A stretch of DNA of 24,204 nt. It comes from Deltaproteobacteria bacterium. Its GTDB lineage: Bacteria > Myxococcota > Polyangia > Haliangiales > Haliangiaceae. Under the pieces are notes generated by a model. It was not told the origin of the DNA and did not search any database. It was given only the letters and a program-made list of their open reading frames with translations. The position numbers and the translations under genes are program-made. The stretch covers positions 1 through 24,204 of the forward strand of contig JAGSPR010000164.1 of NCBI GenBank assembly GCA_018262455.1, in the 5' to 3' direction. This document shows positions 15,781-23,637 of the stretch, piece after piece (the first letter of the stretch is position 1; every line of letters starts with the position of its first letter).

Positions 15781-16692
15781 TCAGAACATGCTGCAGATGA
15801 AGCTCGCGCCCTGCGCCGGGTAATAGAACAGGTCGGTGAAGCACATCTCGTCGTCGGACGATTCGCCAAACTGCACGGGGGCTCCGGTGGTGTTGTCGTA
15901 GGTGCACTGGGTGCTGAGCACATCTCCGGGGCGCAGCTCGGTCGGGCTCACGAGGTGGAACGACTGCTGCTCGAAGTCGTAGGGCACGTCCTGGAGCACG
16001 ATGTCCGCTCCGTCGCGCGTGATCACCGAGCGCATGTGCGTGCCGAGCTTGTGCATGTGCTGCGACAGCGCGAACAGCTGGACCGGCTGCGTGGCGGTCA
16101 CGTTGCTGATCGGGCAGTTGCCCGTCTGGGTCGACACGCCGGTCGGTACGTGGAGGCCGATCGTGGGGCCCGCGAGCACGAGCTCGGCGAGGTTCGGCAC
16201 GTCGGCCGCGGTGGTCTCCTGGATCAGCGTGCCCGAGCGGCCCGACAGGGGGGCGTCGCTCGCGTTGTAGAGGTGGAGGTTGAGCAGGAGGCGCGTGCCC
16301 GCTGCCAGGTGGAGGCCGACGCCGGTGGGGAACGTGAAGTCGGGGGCGCCGACGCCCGAGCCATAGATCATGTTCTGGCCGTTCGTGCCGACGTTGCACG
16401 GCACGGTCCCGTCGGCGGGCGAGTCACCCTCGTAGCGCGTCAGCACGGTGTGGTGGGTGCCGAGCGGATTGAGCGGGCGGAGCGCCTTGACGTAGAGGTC
16501 GCGCGGCACCGTCGCGTAGACGCAGAAGTAGCCCTCCGCGCCGGGCGCGAGGTTCCAGTCGCCCGCGAGCAGGTCGATGAAGCCATCGGGATTCGAGTCG
16601 CTCGCGGCGTCGACCGGGTCAGCTCCAGTGGACGAGCCGTCGCCACACGCCGAACCAAGGGCCAAGACGAGGAGGATGCGGACGGATGTCAT
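15781..16692 (-). CDS. PHM-like type II copper monooxygenase-domain lipoprotein
   Basis: This 303-residue predicted lipoprotein has an N-terminal signal RILLVLALGSAC with the lipid cysteine at C16, then a short linker and the two-domain fold of peptidylglycine alpha-hydroxylating monooxygenase (PHM) and dopamine beta-hydroxylase. All six copper ligands have visible counterparts: H80 and H81 (GTHHTV) and H140 (LNLHLYN) for the CuH site, and H212 and H214 (QHMHKLG) plus M283 (SSDDEMCF) for the CuM site. This suggests an active ascorbate- or reductant-dependent hydroxylase in the envelope, though many bacterial members are uncharacterised. The ATG at 16692 is chosen over GTG 16710 because it starts a normal signal peptide and has AAGG about ten bases upstream. 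It lies 50 bp downstream of the amidotransferase gene on the same strand, and 78 bp before the glucan synthase fragment. Confidence 0.83.
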   Translation of the reverse strand: MTSVRILLVLALGSACGDGSSTGADPVDAASDSNPDGFIDLLAGDWNLAPGAEGYFCVYATVPRDLYVKALRPLNPLGTHHTVLTRYEGDSPADGTVPCNVGTNGQNMIYGSGVGAPDFTFPTGVGLHLAAGTRLLLNLHLYNASDAPLSGRSGTLIQETTAADVPNLAELVLAGPTIGLHVPTGVSTQTGNCPISNVTATQPVQLFALSQHMHKLGTHMRSVITRDGADIVLQDVPYDFEQQSFHLVSPTELRPGDVLSTQCTYDNTTGAPVQFGESSDDEMCFTDLFYYPAQGASFICSMF

Positions 16693-16742
16693 GCCGGCCG
16701 ACCTTGCCACCGAATCGCCGCCTTCGGCTCAAGAAAGGGCAG

Positions 16743-17501
16743 CTACGGCGTGGCGCCGGGCTGGGCGTCGGATGCCAGGCCCGGCAGGATCGTGCGCAGG
16801 CGCGGCGAGACGGTGTCCTCGATCACGACGAGCGAACGCTCGGGGAGCTCGGTCCACGGCTCACTCGTCAGGCGCTCGCTCGCGATCGCGACCGATGCGG
16901 TGCGACGGGTCTCGTTCGGGCTGTGGCGGTTGAGGGCGAACAGCGATCGGCCGAGGCGGTGGGCATAGGTCCGGGTGCCGCACGACAGCAGGAACGACGA
17001 GGAGCCGAGCTCGGCGACGGCGTGGAGCGCGCGCACCGCGGTGACGATGCCGGCCTCGATGTCGCCCGCGGCATCGACGTGGGTCATGACGAACGCGAAC
17101 AGGCGCTCGCTGTCGGTATCGCCCTCGATCTGGGCGAGCCGCTCGCCAGAGCTCCCGGCGACGAGCGCGGCGACATCCTTCACGGTGCCGTTGTGGGCGA
17201 ACACGAACGAGCCCCGCTGGAACGGGTGGGTGTTGGTGAGCGCGGTCTCGCCGATGGTCTTCTGGCGAATGTGCGCGATCAGGAGCTGCGCGGTCACCGC
17301 CTCGACGAGCTCGCCGTAGCGCTCGCACTCCGCAGCGCAGGCGGTGCTGCGATGGATGATCCAGTCATCGGCGGTGCGCAGCGCGACGCCCCAGCCATCT
17401 TTGTGCTCGCGCGACAGCACCCACAAGCTGCGGGGAGCATCACGCAAGAGCTGTCGCGCGGACACGGGGCGGGCGGCGACGAGCGCCAACATACGGCACA
17501 T
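16743..17501 (-). CDS. Class II glutamine amidotransferase (YafJ/EgtC-like)
   Basis: This 252-residue Ntn-hydrolase of the class II glutamine amidotransferase family has its nucleophile at C2, exposed once the initiator Met is removed (MCRMLALVA). Other hallmarks are HKDGWGVA (residues 33-40), HIRQ (77-80), NTHPF (90-94) and FAHNGTV (101-107). Such stand-alone domains release ammonia from glutamine or hydrolyse gamma-glutamyl amides; EgtC, in ergothioneine synthesis, is one characterised relative. No egt genes are visible here, so the acceptor or substrate is unknown. It starts at ATG 17501 without a strong Shine-Dalgarno. The 156 bases upstream (to 17657) contain no gene and probably hold its promoter. 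It may be co-transcribed with the copper lipoprotein 50 bp downstream. Confidence 0.87.
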   Translation of the reverse strand: MCRMLALVAARPVSARQLLRDAPRSLWVLSREHKDGWGVALRTADDWIIHRSTACAAECERYGELVEAVTAQLLIAHIRQKTIGETALTNTHPFQRGSFVFAHNGTVKDVAALVAGSSGERLAQIEGDTDSERLFAFVMTHVDAAGDIEAGIVTAVRALHAVAELGSSSFLLSCGTRTYAHRLGRSLFALNRHSPNETRRTASVAIASERLTSEPWTELPERSLVVIEDTVSPRLRTILPGLASDAQPGATP

Positions 17502-17657
17502 GATGGATCGAGCTCGCGGCGGAGGCGTCCAGTGTAGATCCGACCGGATCCCAAGCGCGTTTTCTTTGATCCAGATTCGACACCTCGGCCGCGCGCGGGG
17601 AACCGGCGAACCGTTACCCCGATCACATCGCGTCGGTATGCCATGCGCATCAACAGG
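17502..17657 (-). promoter_or_regulatory. Intergenic region upstream of the class II amidotransferase
   Basis: These 156 bases lie between two minus-strand genes. The segment includes a relatively A/T-rich patch (about 17558-17580) in otherwise GC-rich sequence. A TACACT hexamer on the minus strand could serve as a -10 element, but no good -35 sits at the right distance. I see no clear terminator hairpin for the SCO-like gene. Confidence 0.25.
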
Positions 17658-18488
17658 TTAGGACCGGGGGCCCAACCGGCGCCCGCAGGTGATGAGCCCC
17701 AGGATCCCTCCGAGCACCAGGAGGAACACGAAGCTGCCGCCCCCGTGGAGGAAGCGCTGGATGCGAACCCCCGCCCGTCGCGAGGCCGGATCGAGGCGGA
17801 ACCACCGCAGCAGGTCGGCGGCGATCGTGGCGACGATCCGTCCTGCGGCCGCATCGGTGAGCGCCTGCTGGGTCTCGTCGGGGTCGAACTGCAGCCCATG
17901 GAGGTAACGCGACACCCGGCCGTCGGGTGTGAGCACGAAGATCACGGCGGGGTGCACGTACTGCTCGGTGCGCGCGTCCCACGCATGACGAAACCCGAGC
18001 GCGGTCGTGATCGCGTCGATGCTGGCGCGCTCGCCGACGAGGTAGGACCAGCGCGCGGGCGCGGGGGGACCTCCCAGATCCTGGAGCAGCGTGGTCGGCG
18101 CGCGCGTGGTCTCGTCGAGGGTCGCGCGCGGAGCGAGGCCGACCAGGAGGAGCTGGTAATCCCTGCCGGGATCGAGCGGCATCCTGCGTGCGACCTGCGC
18201 GACCCCGCGGAGCACGAGGCTGCACCCGAGCGGACAGCTTGCGTTGGACAACACGAGCAGCACGGGCCGAGTTCCGTTGACGAACCGGCGCAGCCGAATC
18301 CGGCCGTAGCCGGCCACGGTGAATGGTGCATCGAGCGGGAGCTGCGCTCCGGGCTGTTCCTGCAGGCCGGTCTCGAGGATCGCGGGAGGCGCTGGATGGG
18401 CGTGCGCGGGTGAGGTGGTCAGGCTCGCGAGGACGACCCCCACGAGGCCGATGCAGCGTCCCCGACAGGTCCTGAGCCTCGGTGTCAC
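17658..18488 (-). CDS. SCO1/SenC-like copper chaperone/thioredoxin-fold protein
   Basis: Read from GTG 18488, this is a 276-residue exported, membrane-anchored member of the SCO1/SenC family. These proteins deliver copper to, or reduce cysteines in, the CuA site of cytochrome c oxidase. The expected ligands are present: the CxxxC pair at C85 and C89 (NASCPLGCS) and the distal histidine H179 (QYVHPAVIF). A signal peptide ends near SPAHA-HP, and a C-terminal helix (SFVFLLVLGGILGLIT, about 251-266) probably anchors it. GTG 18488 gives a normal 30-residue signal peptide and has GGGA six bases upstream. The alternative ATG at 18551 would overlap the upstream gene by 14 bases and has GGAG about ten bases upstream, but adds an unusually long n-region. 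No cox genes are nearby. Confidence 0.83.
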   Translation of the reverse strand: MTPRLRTCRGRCIGLVGVVLASLTTSPAHAHPAPPAILETGLQEQPGAQLPLDAPFTVAGYGRIRLRRFVNGTRPVLLVLSNASCPLGCSLVLRGVAQVARRMPLDPGRDYQLLLVGLAPRATLDETTRAPTTLLQDLGGPPAPARWSYLVGERASIDAITTALGFRHAWDARTEQYVHPAVIFVLTPDGRVSRYLHGLQFDPDETQQALTDAAAGRIVATIAADLLRWFRLDPASRRAGVRIQRFLHGGGSFVFLLVLGGILGLITCGRRLGPRS

Positions 18489-18537
18489 GGTGGTCCCAGC
18501 ACGTCGCGCTTGGGCGCACGCGCCAGGTTCGTTCGGG

Positions 18538-19254
18538 TCACGGGTTGTCATCGACGGAGATCTCCTCGAGCTGCGCGAGCACGGCGTCGCTGATCGTCTC
18601 GAGATCGACGAGCTCGACCCCGGCGAGCGCCGACCTCTGGGCGAGCAAGCGGACGAGCTCGGTGGTGACCGCGAGCTCCTCGTCGAGCACCAGGGCCCGA
18701 TCGCGCGCCTCCGTCCAGCACGCGATCCGGCGTTCGATGAGGGTGCGCCGGAGCTCGGCCTGCGGTGAGCGAGGCGACACCGTGTCGAGCGAGCAACACA
18801 GCGAGGGACGGTCCGTCGAGGTCACCGCGATGTGACAGTGCGCACGGGCGACCGCCACATCGACGTAGTGATCGAGCAGGTCCTCGAGCTCCATCTGCTC
18901 GCGATGGCTGACCCCACGGCTCGAGATCGAATCGACGAGGGCCGTCAGCTCGAGCAGCCCATCGCGGCGGAACTGCGCGGCCTCGAGCCGGTGCTCGCGC
19001 AGCGTGCGTCGGCCTTGCAGCGCACGACGCTGCGCCCGTCCATCGAGTGCGCGCTTGATGCGAGGCAGGTCCGCTCCGATCAGGAGCGGGACGAGGAGCA
19101 GCGCCATCAGCGGGACGAGGAACGCCTTGCCGATGACGACCGCGGCGGCGATGCCCGCGAGCATCGCGAGGCAGATCAGCGGATGCGGCACGCGCGCAGC
19201 GGGGCTGTTCGGCGCGAGGACCCGAGACGAGCGGACGAGTCTCGTACCTGCCAT
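18538..19254 (-). CDS. Hypothetical two-helix membrane protein
   Basis: This is a 238-residue protein I do not recognise as a named family. Two closely spaced hydrophobic helices (about residues 22-62: LICLAMLAGIAAAVVIG, then FLVPLMALLLVPLLIG) form a hairpin. A long charged, helix-rich cytoplasmic part follows (Arg-rich after the helices, Glu/Leu-rich at the end). The second half contains H-C-H (AHCHIAV) and paired cysteines (LCCSL), which are noted without a functional claim. The ATG at 19254 is chosen because the frame above it is arginine/serine-rich shadow sequence. Its stop lies close to or overlapping the start of the SCO-like gene, so the two are probably co-transcribed. Confidence 0.65.
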   Translation of the reverse strand: MAGTRLVRSSRVLAPNSPAARVPHPLICLAMLAGIAAAVVIGKAFLVPLMALLLVPLLIGADLPRIKRALDGRAQRRALQGRRTLREHRLEAAQFRRDGLLELTALVDSISSRGVSHREQMELEDLLDHYVDVAVARAHCHIAVTSTDRPSLCCSLDTVSPRSPQAELRRTLIERRIACWTEARDRALVLDEELAVTTELVRLLAQRSALAGVELVDLETISDAVLAQLEEISVDDNP

Positions 19255-19378
19255 GACGAATGTTCGGTACAAGCGACATGCCACCCGCGTCGATCCGCGC
19301 ACCCTGATCGAGATGAGATCTTGATTCGTGCCGCGTCCCGGCGACGTCAGGGCGGCACGCGGCGCACAGTCCCGATCG
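19255..19378. promoter_or_regulatory. Divergent intergenic region
   Basis: These 124 bases separate the membrane protein gene (minus) from the class V aminotransferase gene (plus) and presumably hold both promoters. The patch around 19300-19326 is relatively A/T-rich (GAGATGAGATCTTGATTC), but I cannot define a convincing promoter pair. A GTG at 19328 in frame with the aminotransferase is an alternative start inside this region. Confidence 0.3.
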
Positions 19379-20587
19379 ATGCTCGAACCCGACCGCGTGC
19401 GCGCTCTCGATCTCGACCTCGTGCGCGCGGAGTTCCCCGCGCTCGCGTCGGGCTTTGTCTTCCTCGACAACGCCGGTGGATCGCAGACGCTCGGTCGGGT
19501 CGCCGATCGGATCCGCGACTATCTCCTGTCCTCGAACGTCCAGCTCGGCGCCAGCTATGCGGTCTCCGAGCTCGCGGGTGAGCGCGTGCGGGGGGCGGTG
19601 CGCGCCACGGCGACGTACCTCGGTACCGAAGATTCATCCGAGGTGGTGATCGGGTCGTCGACCACCCAGCTGCTCGCCAACCTCGCGCTCGCCATGGCAG
19701 GTGACCTGTCACCGGGCGACGAGATCATCGTGACCGAGGCCGATCACCACGCCAACATCGGCTGCTGGCAGCGGCTCGCCCGATCCGGGGTCGTGATCCG
19801 GACCTGGCCGCTGGACCGCGAAACCCTGCGGCTGGAGGAGCGGGACCTGCTCCCCCTGCTGAACGAGCGGACCCGACTCGTCGCGTTTCCCCACGTCTCG
19901 AACCTGCTCGGCACCATCCATGACGTGGCCGCGCTCACCCGCACGATCCACGCCCACGGGGCACGCGTGTGCGTGGATGGGGTCGCATACGCGGCGCACC
20001 GCCGGATCGACGTCAGGGCCTGGGATGTCGACTACTACGTGCTCAGCTTCTACAAGGTGTACGGACCGCACCTCGCGGTGCTCTATGGCAAGCGCGAGCT
20101 GCTCGAACGGCTCGAGACGATCAACCACGAGTTCGTCGCCGGGCAGCTGCCGTACAAGCTCCAGCCCGGCAACCTCAACTTCGAGCTGACGTACGGCGCG
20201 GCCGGCATCTACGAGTATCTCGACGCGCTCGGGGCAGACGCGTTCGACTCGATCGCCGCCCACGAAGAACGCCTGGCGAGCCAGCTGCTCGGGTTCCTGG
20301 GTGGGTGCCGTGGGGTGGCCGTCCACGGCGAGCGCACGGGCGATCGCGCGCGCCGCGTGCCCACGATCAGCTTCAGCGTTGCCGGCCGCTCGCCAGAACA
20401 GCTGGTGCGCCGCGTCGATCACCATGGCATCGGCATCCGGCATGGCGACTTCTACGCGAAGCGCCTCGTGCAGGCGCTCGGCCTCGCCTCGCACGGCGGC
20501 GTGATCCGCGTCTCGATGGTCCACTACAACACGGCCGCCGAGCTCGATCGGCTGATCGCGGCGCTCGAGGCCGCGTTCGCGGGCTAG
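19379..20587 (+). CDS. Cysteine desulfurase-like class V aminotransferase (VC1184-type)
   Basis: This 402-residue fold-type I PLP enzyme resembles the cysteine-desulfurase-like subgroup (TIGR01976/VC1184-like). The N-terminus FPALASGFVFLDNAGGSQ is characteristic. The PLP-stacking segment is TEADHHANI, the aspartate that holds the pyridine nitrogen is D200 (VCVDGVAYAAHRRID), and the Schiff-base lysine is K226 (LSFYKVYGPH). Where SufS/NifS-type enzymes carry the catalytic cysteine loop (RTGHHCA), this protein reads IRHGDFYAK, without cysteine. Persulfide-forming desulfurase activity by the usual mechanism is therefore unlikely; lyase, racemase or other chemistry is possible. The ATG at 19379 is used, because the GTG at 19328 adds 17 Arg/Gly-rich residues without family character. 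Its stop is 3 bp from that of the convergent protease gene. Confidence 0.87.
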   Translation: MLEPDRVRALDLDLVRAEFPALASGFVFLDNAGGSQTLGRVADRIRDYLLSSNVQLGASYAVSELAGERVRGAVRATATYLGTEDSSEVVIGSSTTQLLANLALAMAGDLSPGDEIIVTEADHHANIGCWQRLARSGVVIRTWPLDRETLRLEERDLLPLLNERTRLVAFPHVSNLLGTIHDVAALTRTIHAHGARVCVDGVAYAAHRRIDVRAWDVDYYVLSFYKVYGPHLAVLYGKRELLERLETINHEFVAGQLPYKLQPGNLNFELTYGAAGIYEYLDALGADAFDSIAAHEERLASQLLGFLGGCRGVAVHGERTGDRARRVPTISFSVAGRSPEQLVRRVDHHGIGIRHGDFYAKRLVQALGLASHGGVIRVSMVHYNTAAELDRLIAALEAAFAG

Positions 20588-20590
20588 CCG

Positions 20591-22822
20591 CTACCTGGCC
20601 ATGTCGCCGAGGATGTTCACCGACTCCTCGACCCACGGATCGCGCGCGAGGTTCTCGCGCCAGCGGGCAAGGCGATCGTCGGTCTTGCCACCGGGACCGG
20701 GCGCGGTGGGGGTCGGATCATCGAGGGTGTTGACCTGGAACTTCGCGGGCGCGGCCTTGAGGTCGGGCGAAGCGGCTTCGAGCGCGGCGCGCTGAGCCTT
20801 GCGGCGGGCGTCCCACGCGTCACGGGCGAGTGGCACCCGCGTGTCCTGGCTGCGTGCCTTGAGGACGGCGGTGGCCGCCGCGATCTTCGCGAGCACGGGG
20901 TGCTTGCTGACGCGGGCCGCGCTCTTCTTCACGAGGGCCTCGACCTTCCACGTGGCAGGCCAGACGTCATGCGGGGCGGCCGAGATCTTCGACCACGCGA
21001 TCGCGTGCTCGAGCTCGCGCTCGCCGGTCTCGACGTGGCCGGCGGGGTCCGGCAGCACGATGTCGGGCGTCACGCCCTCGCGCTGCGTCGACGAACCGCT
21101 GACCCGGAAGAACTGCTGGATCGTGATCTTGAACACGCCGAGCTCGACCTTGCCGCCGGTGACGCGATCGAGATCCGCGAGCGTCTGCACGGTGCCCTTG
21201 CCATGGGTGGGGCCGGTGCCGACGATCACGGCACGCTTGTAGTCCTGGAGCGCACCGGCGAGGATCTCGGAGGCTGACGCGCTGAACCGATCGACCATGA
21301 CGACGAGCGGGCCATCGTAGTCCTCGCCCTTCGTGTCGTCGGACAGGACGTCGCGCTTGCCCCGGCTGTCCTGGACCTGGACCACGGGACCATGGTCGAT
21401 CATCTCGCCGGTCAGCTCGACGGCATCGCCGAGCAAGCCGCCGCCGTTGCTCCTGATATCGAGCACGACCCCGGCAACGTTGCGCTGCTTCATCTCGCCG
21501 AGCAGCTTGTGGATGTCGCTCGAGGCCATGCGCTGGCCGCTGCCCTTGCCGCCGTAGAAGGATGGCAGGTGGATGTAGCCGTAGGTGGGCTGGCCCTTGC
21601 GCTGGAGCACCGCGCCGCGGGCGTAGGCCTCCTCGATCACGACGACGTCGCGGGTGATCGCGACGGTCTCCTGGTTCCCGCTCGGCTTCTGCAGCCGGAG
21701 CCGGACCACCGTCCCCTTCGGGCCGCGGATCATCTTCACGACGTCATCGATCCGCATGTCACCGACGTCGATCGGATCCTGGCCGTCGGCCGCGACCGAG
21801 ACGATGAGATCACCGGGCGAGATGCCTCCCTGTCGCCAGCTCGCGCCGCCGGGAACCAGCTCCATGATCTCGATGTAGTGATCGCGCTCGCGCAGCACCG
21901 CGCCGATGCCCTCGAGCGAGCCGCTCATGTGGATGTCGAAGTTCGCCTTCTCGGCGGGCGGCAGGTACGTGGTGTGAGGATCGAGCGTGGCCGCGACGGC
22001 GTTGATCACGTCGGCGGCGGCATCGAGGGGCTCGGCGGTGCGCAGCCGCGCGAACCGGCCGGCGTACGCCTTGCCGAGATCGGCGCGCGCCTTGGCCTCG
22101 CGGCCTTCGGGCGTCGTCGGGATCTGGGCGACCGGTGTCGCCGTCCTGTCCTCGTCGTCATCCTCGCTGGAGCCGCTGCCGGCCTTGGAGGCGCTGCCCG
22201 GCTTCTTGTCGGCCGGCTTGTCCGGTTTGAGCCGAGCCTCCATCTGGGAGATCCTCTCGAGGACCTCGAGCTCGAGGCGCTGGCGCCAGCGGTCGCGGAG
22301 CTCCTGCTCGGTCGCGGCCGGCTGCAGCTTCTTCGGATCGAGCTCGACGTACTCCTCGTTCGTCAGCTCGAGCGGCTTGGCCAGCAGCTCGCCGACCAGG
22401 GTGTCGACCACCGCGACCCGCGCTGCGAAGATCTTGGCCCCGTCGTGCGCCAGAGCGAGCGTGCCGGCGCGCAGCTCGTCATCGATCTTGTCAGAGTAAC
22501 GGGTCAGCGCCTCGCGGTCGGACCGGAGCAGGAACAGCTTGCTGCTGTCGAGCCGGTCGAGGTAGGTCGCGAACGCGGTGCGCGAGACGTCATCATCGAT
22601 GGTCTTGCGCAGCAGGTGCTCCTTCTCGAGCAGCTGGAGCACGGCCTCCGACAGCACGGCCTCGCGGGGATCGGGCGGCGGGGTCGGTGCCGCGACCGGA
22701 CCGGTTTGCACCGCGGCCGTGGGCGCGGGCGCGGGCCGGACGGGCGGCTCTTGCGAGGCCGGCGAGGCCTTCGCGGAGCAAGCGGCGAGCGCGAAGAGAA
22801 GGACTCGAGATAGGCGCGGCAC
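20591..22822 (-). CDS. prc: C-terminal processing (tail-specific) protease, S41 family lipoprotein
   Basis: This 743-residue envelope protease of the Prc/CtpA family cleaves proteins from their C-termini. The start is GTG 22822, giving a very short signal ([14 protein letters not shown]) with lipid cysteine C15, then a Pro/Ala-rich linker. A Prc-type N-terminal helical domain follows ([21 protein letters not shown]), interrupted by a low-complexity charged insert (about 200-228). The PDZ domain spans about 295-390, with [12 protein letters not shown] and [10 protein letters not shown]. The catalytic core has [10 protein letters not shown] with S516 as nucleophile and GKGTVQ with K542 as base, one residue farther apart than the 25 of E. 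coli Prc. [17 protein letters not shown] is also a Prc hallmark. The C-terminal region is helical. The length is close to E. coli Prc (682) plus the insert. A possible promoter lies just upstream. Confidence 0.93.
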   Translation of the reverse strand: MPRLSRVLLFALAACSAKASPASQEPPVRPAPAPTAAVQTGPVAAPTPPPDPREAVLSEAVLQLLEKEHLLRKTIDDDVSRTAFATYLDRLDSSKLFLLRSDREALTRYSDKIDDELRAGTLALAHDGAKIFAARVAVVDTLVGELLAKPLELTNEEYVELDPKKLQPAATEQELRDRWRQRLELEVLERISQMEARLKPDKPADKKPGSASKAGSGSSEDDDEDRTATPVAQIPTTPEGREAKARADLGKAYAGRFARLRTAEPLDAAADVINAVAATLDPHTTYLPPAEKANFDIHMSGSLEGIGAVLRERDHYIEIMELVPGGASWRQGGISPGDLIVSVAADGQDPIDVGDMRIDDVVKMIRGPKGTVVRLRLQKPSGNQETVAITRDVVVIEEAYARGAVLQRKGQPTYGYIHLPSFYGGKGSGQRMASSDIHKLLGEMKQRNVAGVVLDIRSNGGGLLGDAVELTGEMIDHGPVVQVQDSRGKRDVLSDDTKGEDYDGPLVVMVDRFSASASEILAGALQDYKRAVIVGTGPTHGKGTVQTLADLDRVTGGKVELGVFKITIQQFFRVSGSSTQREGVTPDIVLPDPAGHVETGERELEHAIAWSKISAAPHDVWPATWKVEALVKKSAARVSKHPVLAKIAAATAVLKARSQDTRVPLARDAWDARRKAQRAALEAASPDLKAAPAKFQVNTLDDPTPTAPGPGGKTDDRLARWRENLARDPWVEESVNILGDMAR

Positions 22823-22828
22823 TGGTTC

Positions 22829-22856
22829 AATCTAGCCTGATCCCGCACGGTTTCCA
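22829..22856 (-). promoter_or_regulatory. Possible promoter of the prc-like gene (very short leader)
   Basis: On the minus strand, TGGAAA (22851-22856) and TAGATT (22829-22834) are separated by 16 bases and resemble -35 and -10 hexamers. The GTG start at 22822 lies only six bases after the -10, so a transcript from here would be leaderless or nearly so. This was seen by eye in GC-rich sequence, where such A/T patches stand out; no supporting data. Confidence 0.25.
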
Positions 22857-22929
22857 CATCGCCGGGTGCCGGGAGCGGGGGTGGCTGACGGTAGGCCCCC
22901 ATCTCACGCCAGCCGCAGTACAAGCAGGG

Positions 22930-23616
22930 ATGTCGCGGACTCCGTACCCGCTGGTCCTCACCCCCGAACCGACGCCCCCGCGCTCGACGCACGCGCCGCG
23001 GATCCTCGTGCTCCATGGCTCGCTGCGCGCGCGCTCGTACAGCCGCTTGCTCGCCGAGGAGGCGGCTCGCGTCCTCGTGGACCTCGGCGCGGACCTCCGC
23101 ACGTTCGACCCTCGCGAGCTCCCGATCTACGGCAGCGTCCCCGATAGTCACCCGAAGGTGCAGGAGCTGCGCGCCCTGTCGCTGTGGTCCGAGGGCCAGG
23201 TGTGGTCGAGCCCCGAGCAGCACGGCGCGATCACCGCGGTGATGAAGAACCAGATCGACTGGATCCCGCTCGCGATCGGTGCGGTCCGCCCGACCCAGGG
23301 CCGCACCCTGGCGGTGATGCAGGTGTCCGGCGGCTCGCAGTCGTTCAACGCCGTCAACACGCTGCGACTGCTCGGCCGCTGGATGCGGATGTTCACGATC
23401 CCGAACCAGAGCTCGGTCGCCAAGGCGTACGACGAGTTTCACGAGGACGGTACGATGAAGGACTCGGCCTACCGCGATCGCCTCGTCGACGTGATGGAGG
23501 AGCTGTACAAGTTCACGCTCCTGCTGCGCGACCGCGTCGACTGGCTCGTCGATCGCTACAGCGAGCGTCGCGAGCACGCCGCGAAGGCCGCGCTCGTGAA
23601 CCCGGCCAGGCTGTGA
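22930..23616 (+). CDS. arsH: ArsH-like NADPH-dependent FMN reductase
   Basis: This 228-residue flavodoxin-like protein is of the ArsH family. It has the FMN phosphate loop [10 protein letters not shown] (residues 30-39), [15 protein letters not shown] (85-99), [32 protein letters not shown] (in pieces, 118-139) and MFTIPNQSS. These are near-diagnostic of ArsH rather than general NAD(P)H:FMN reductases. ArsH proteins reduce quinones, azo dyes or metal ions and can oxidise trivalent organoarsenicals. The ATG at 22930 is used because the family similarity begins shortly after it; an upstream in-frame extension runs antisense to the protease gene. GCAGGG abuts the start and is too close to be an ideal ribosome site. 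No arsR, arsB or arsC accompanies it, so a role in general redox stress is as likely as arsenic resistance. Confidence 0.92.
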   Translation: MSRTPYPLVLTPEPTPPRSTHAPRILVLHGSLRARSYSRLLAEEAARVLVDLGADLRTFDPRELPIYGSVPDSHPKVQELRALSLWSEGQVWSSPEQHGAITAVMKNQIDWIPLAIGAVRPTQGRTLAVMQVSGGSQSFNAVNTLRLLGRWMRMFTIPNQSSVAKAYDEFHEDGTMKDSAYRDRLVDVMEELYKFTLLLRDRVDWLVDRYSERREHAAKAALVNPARL

Positions 23617-23637
23617 GTCTGTCATGATCGGTCCTTC

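Noticed and set aside
20581..20595. GGCTAGCC palindrome at the aminotransferase/protease convergent end as a terminator
   Set aside because: Too short to form a stable hairpin with a loop; no T tract.
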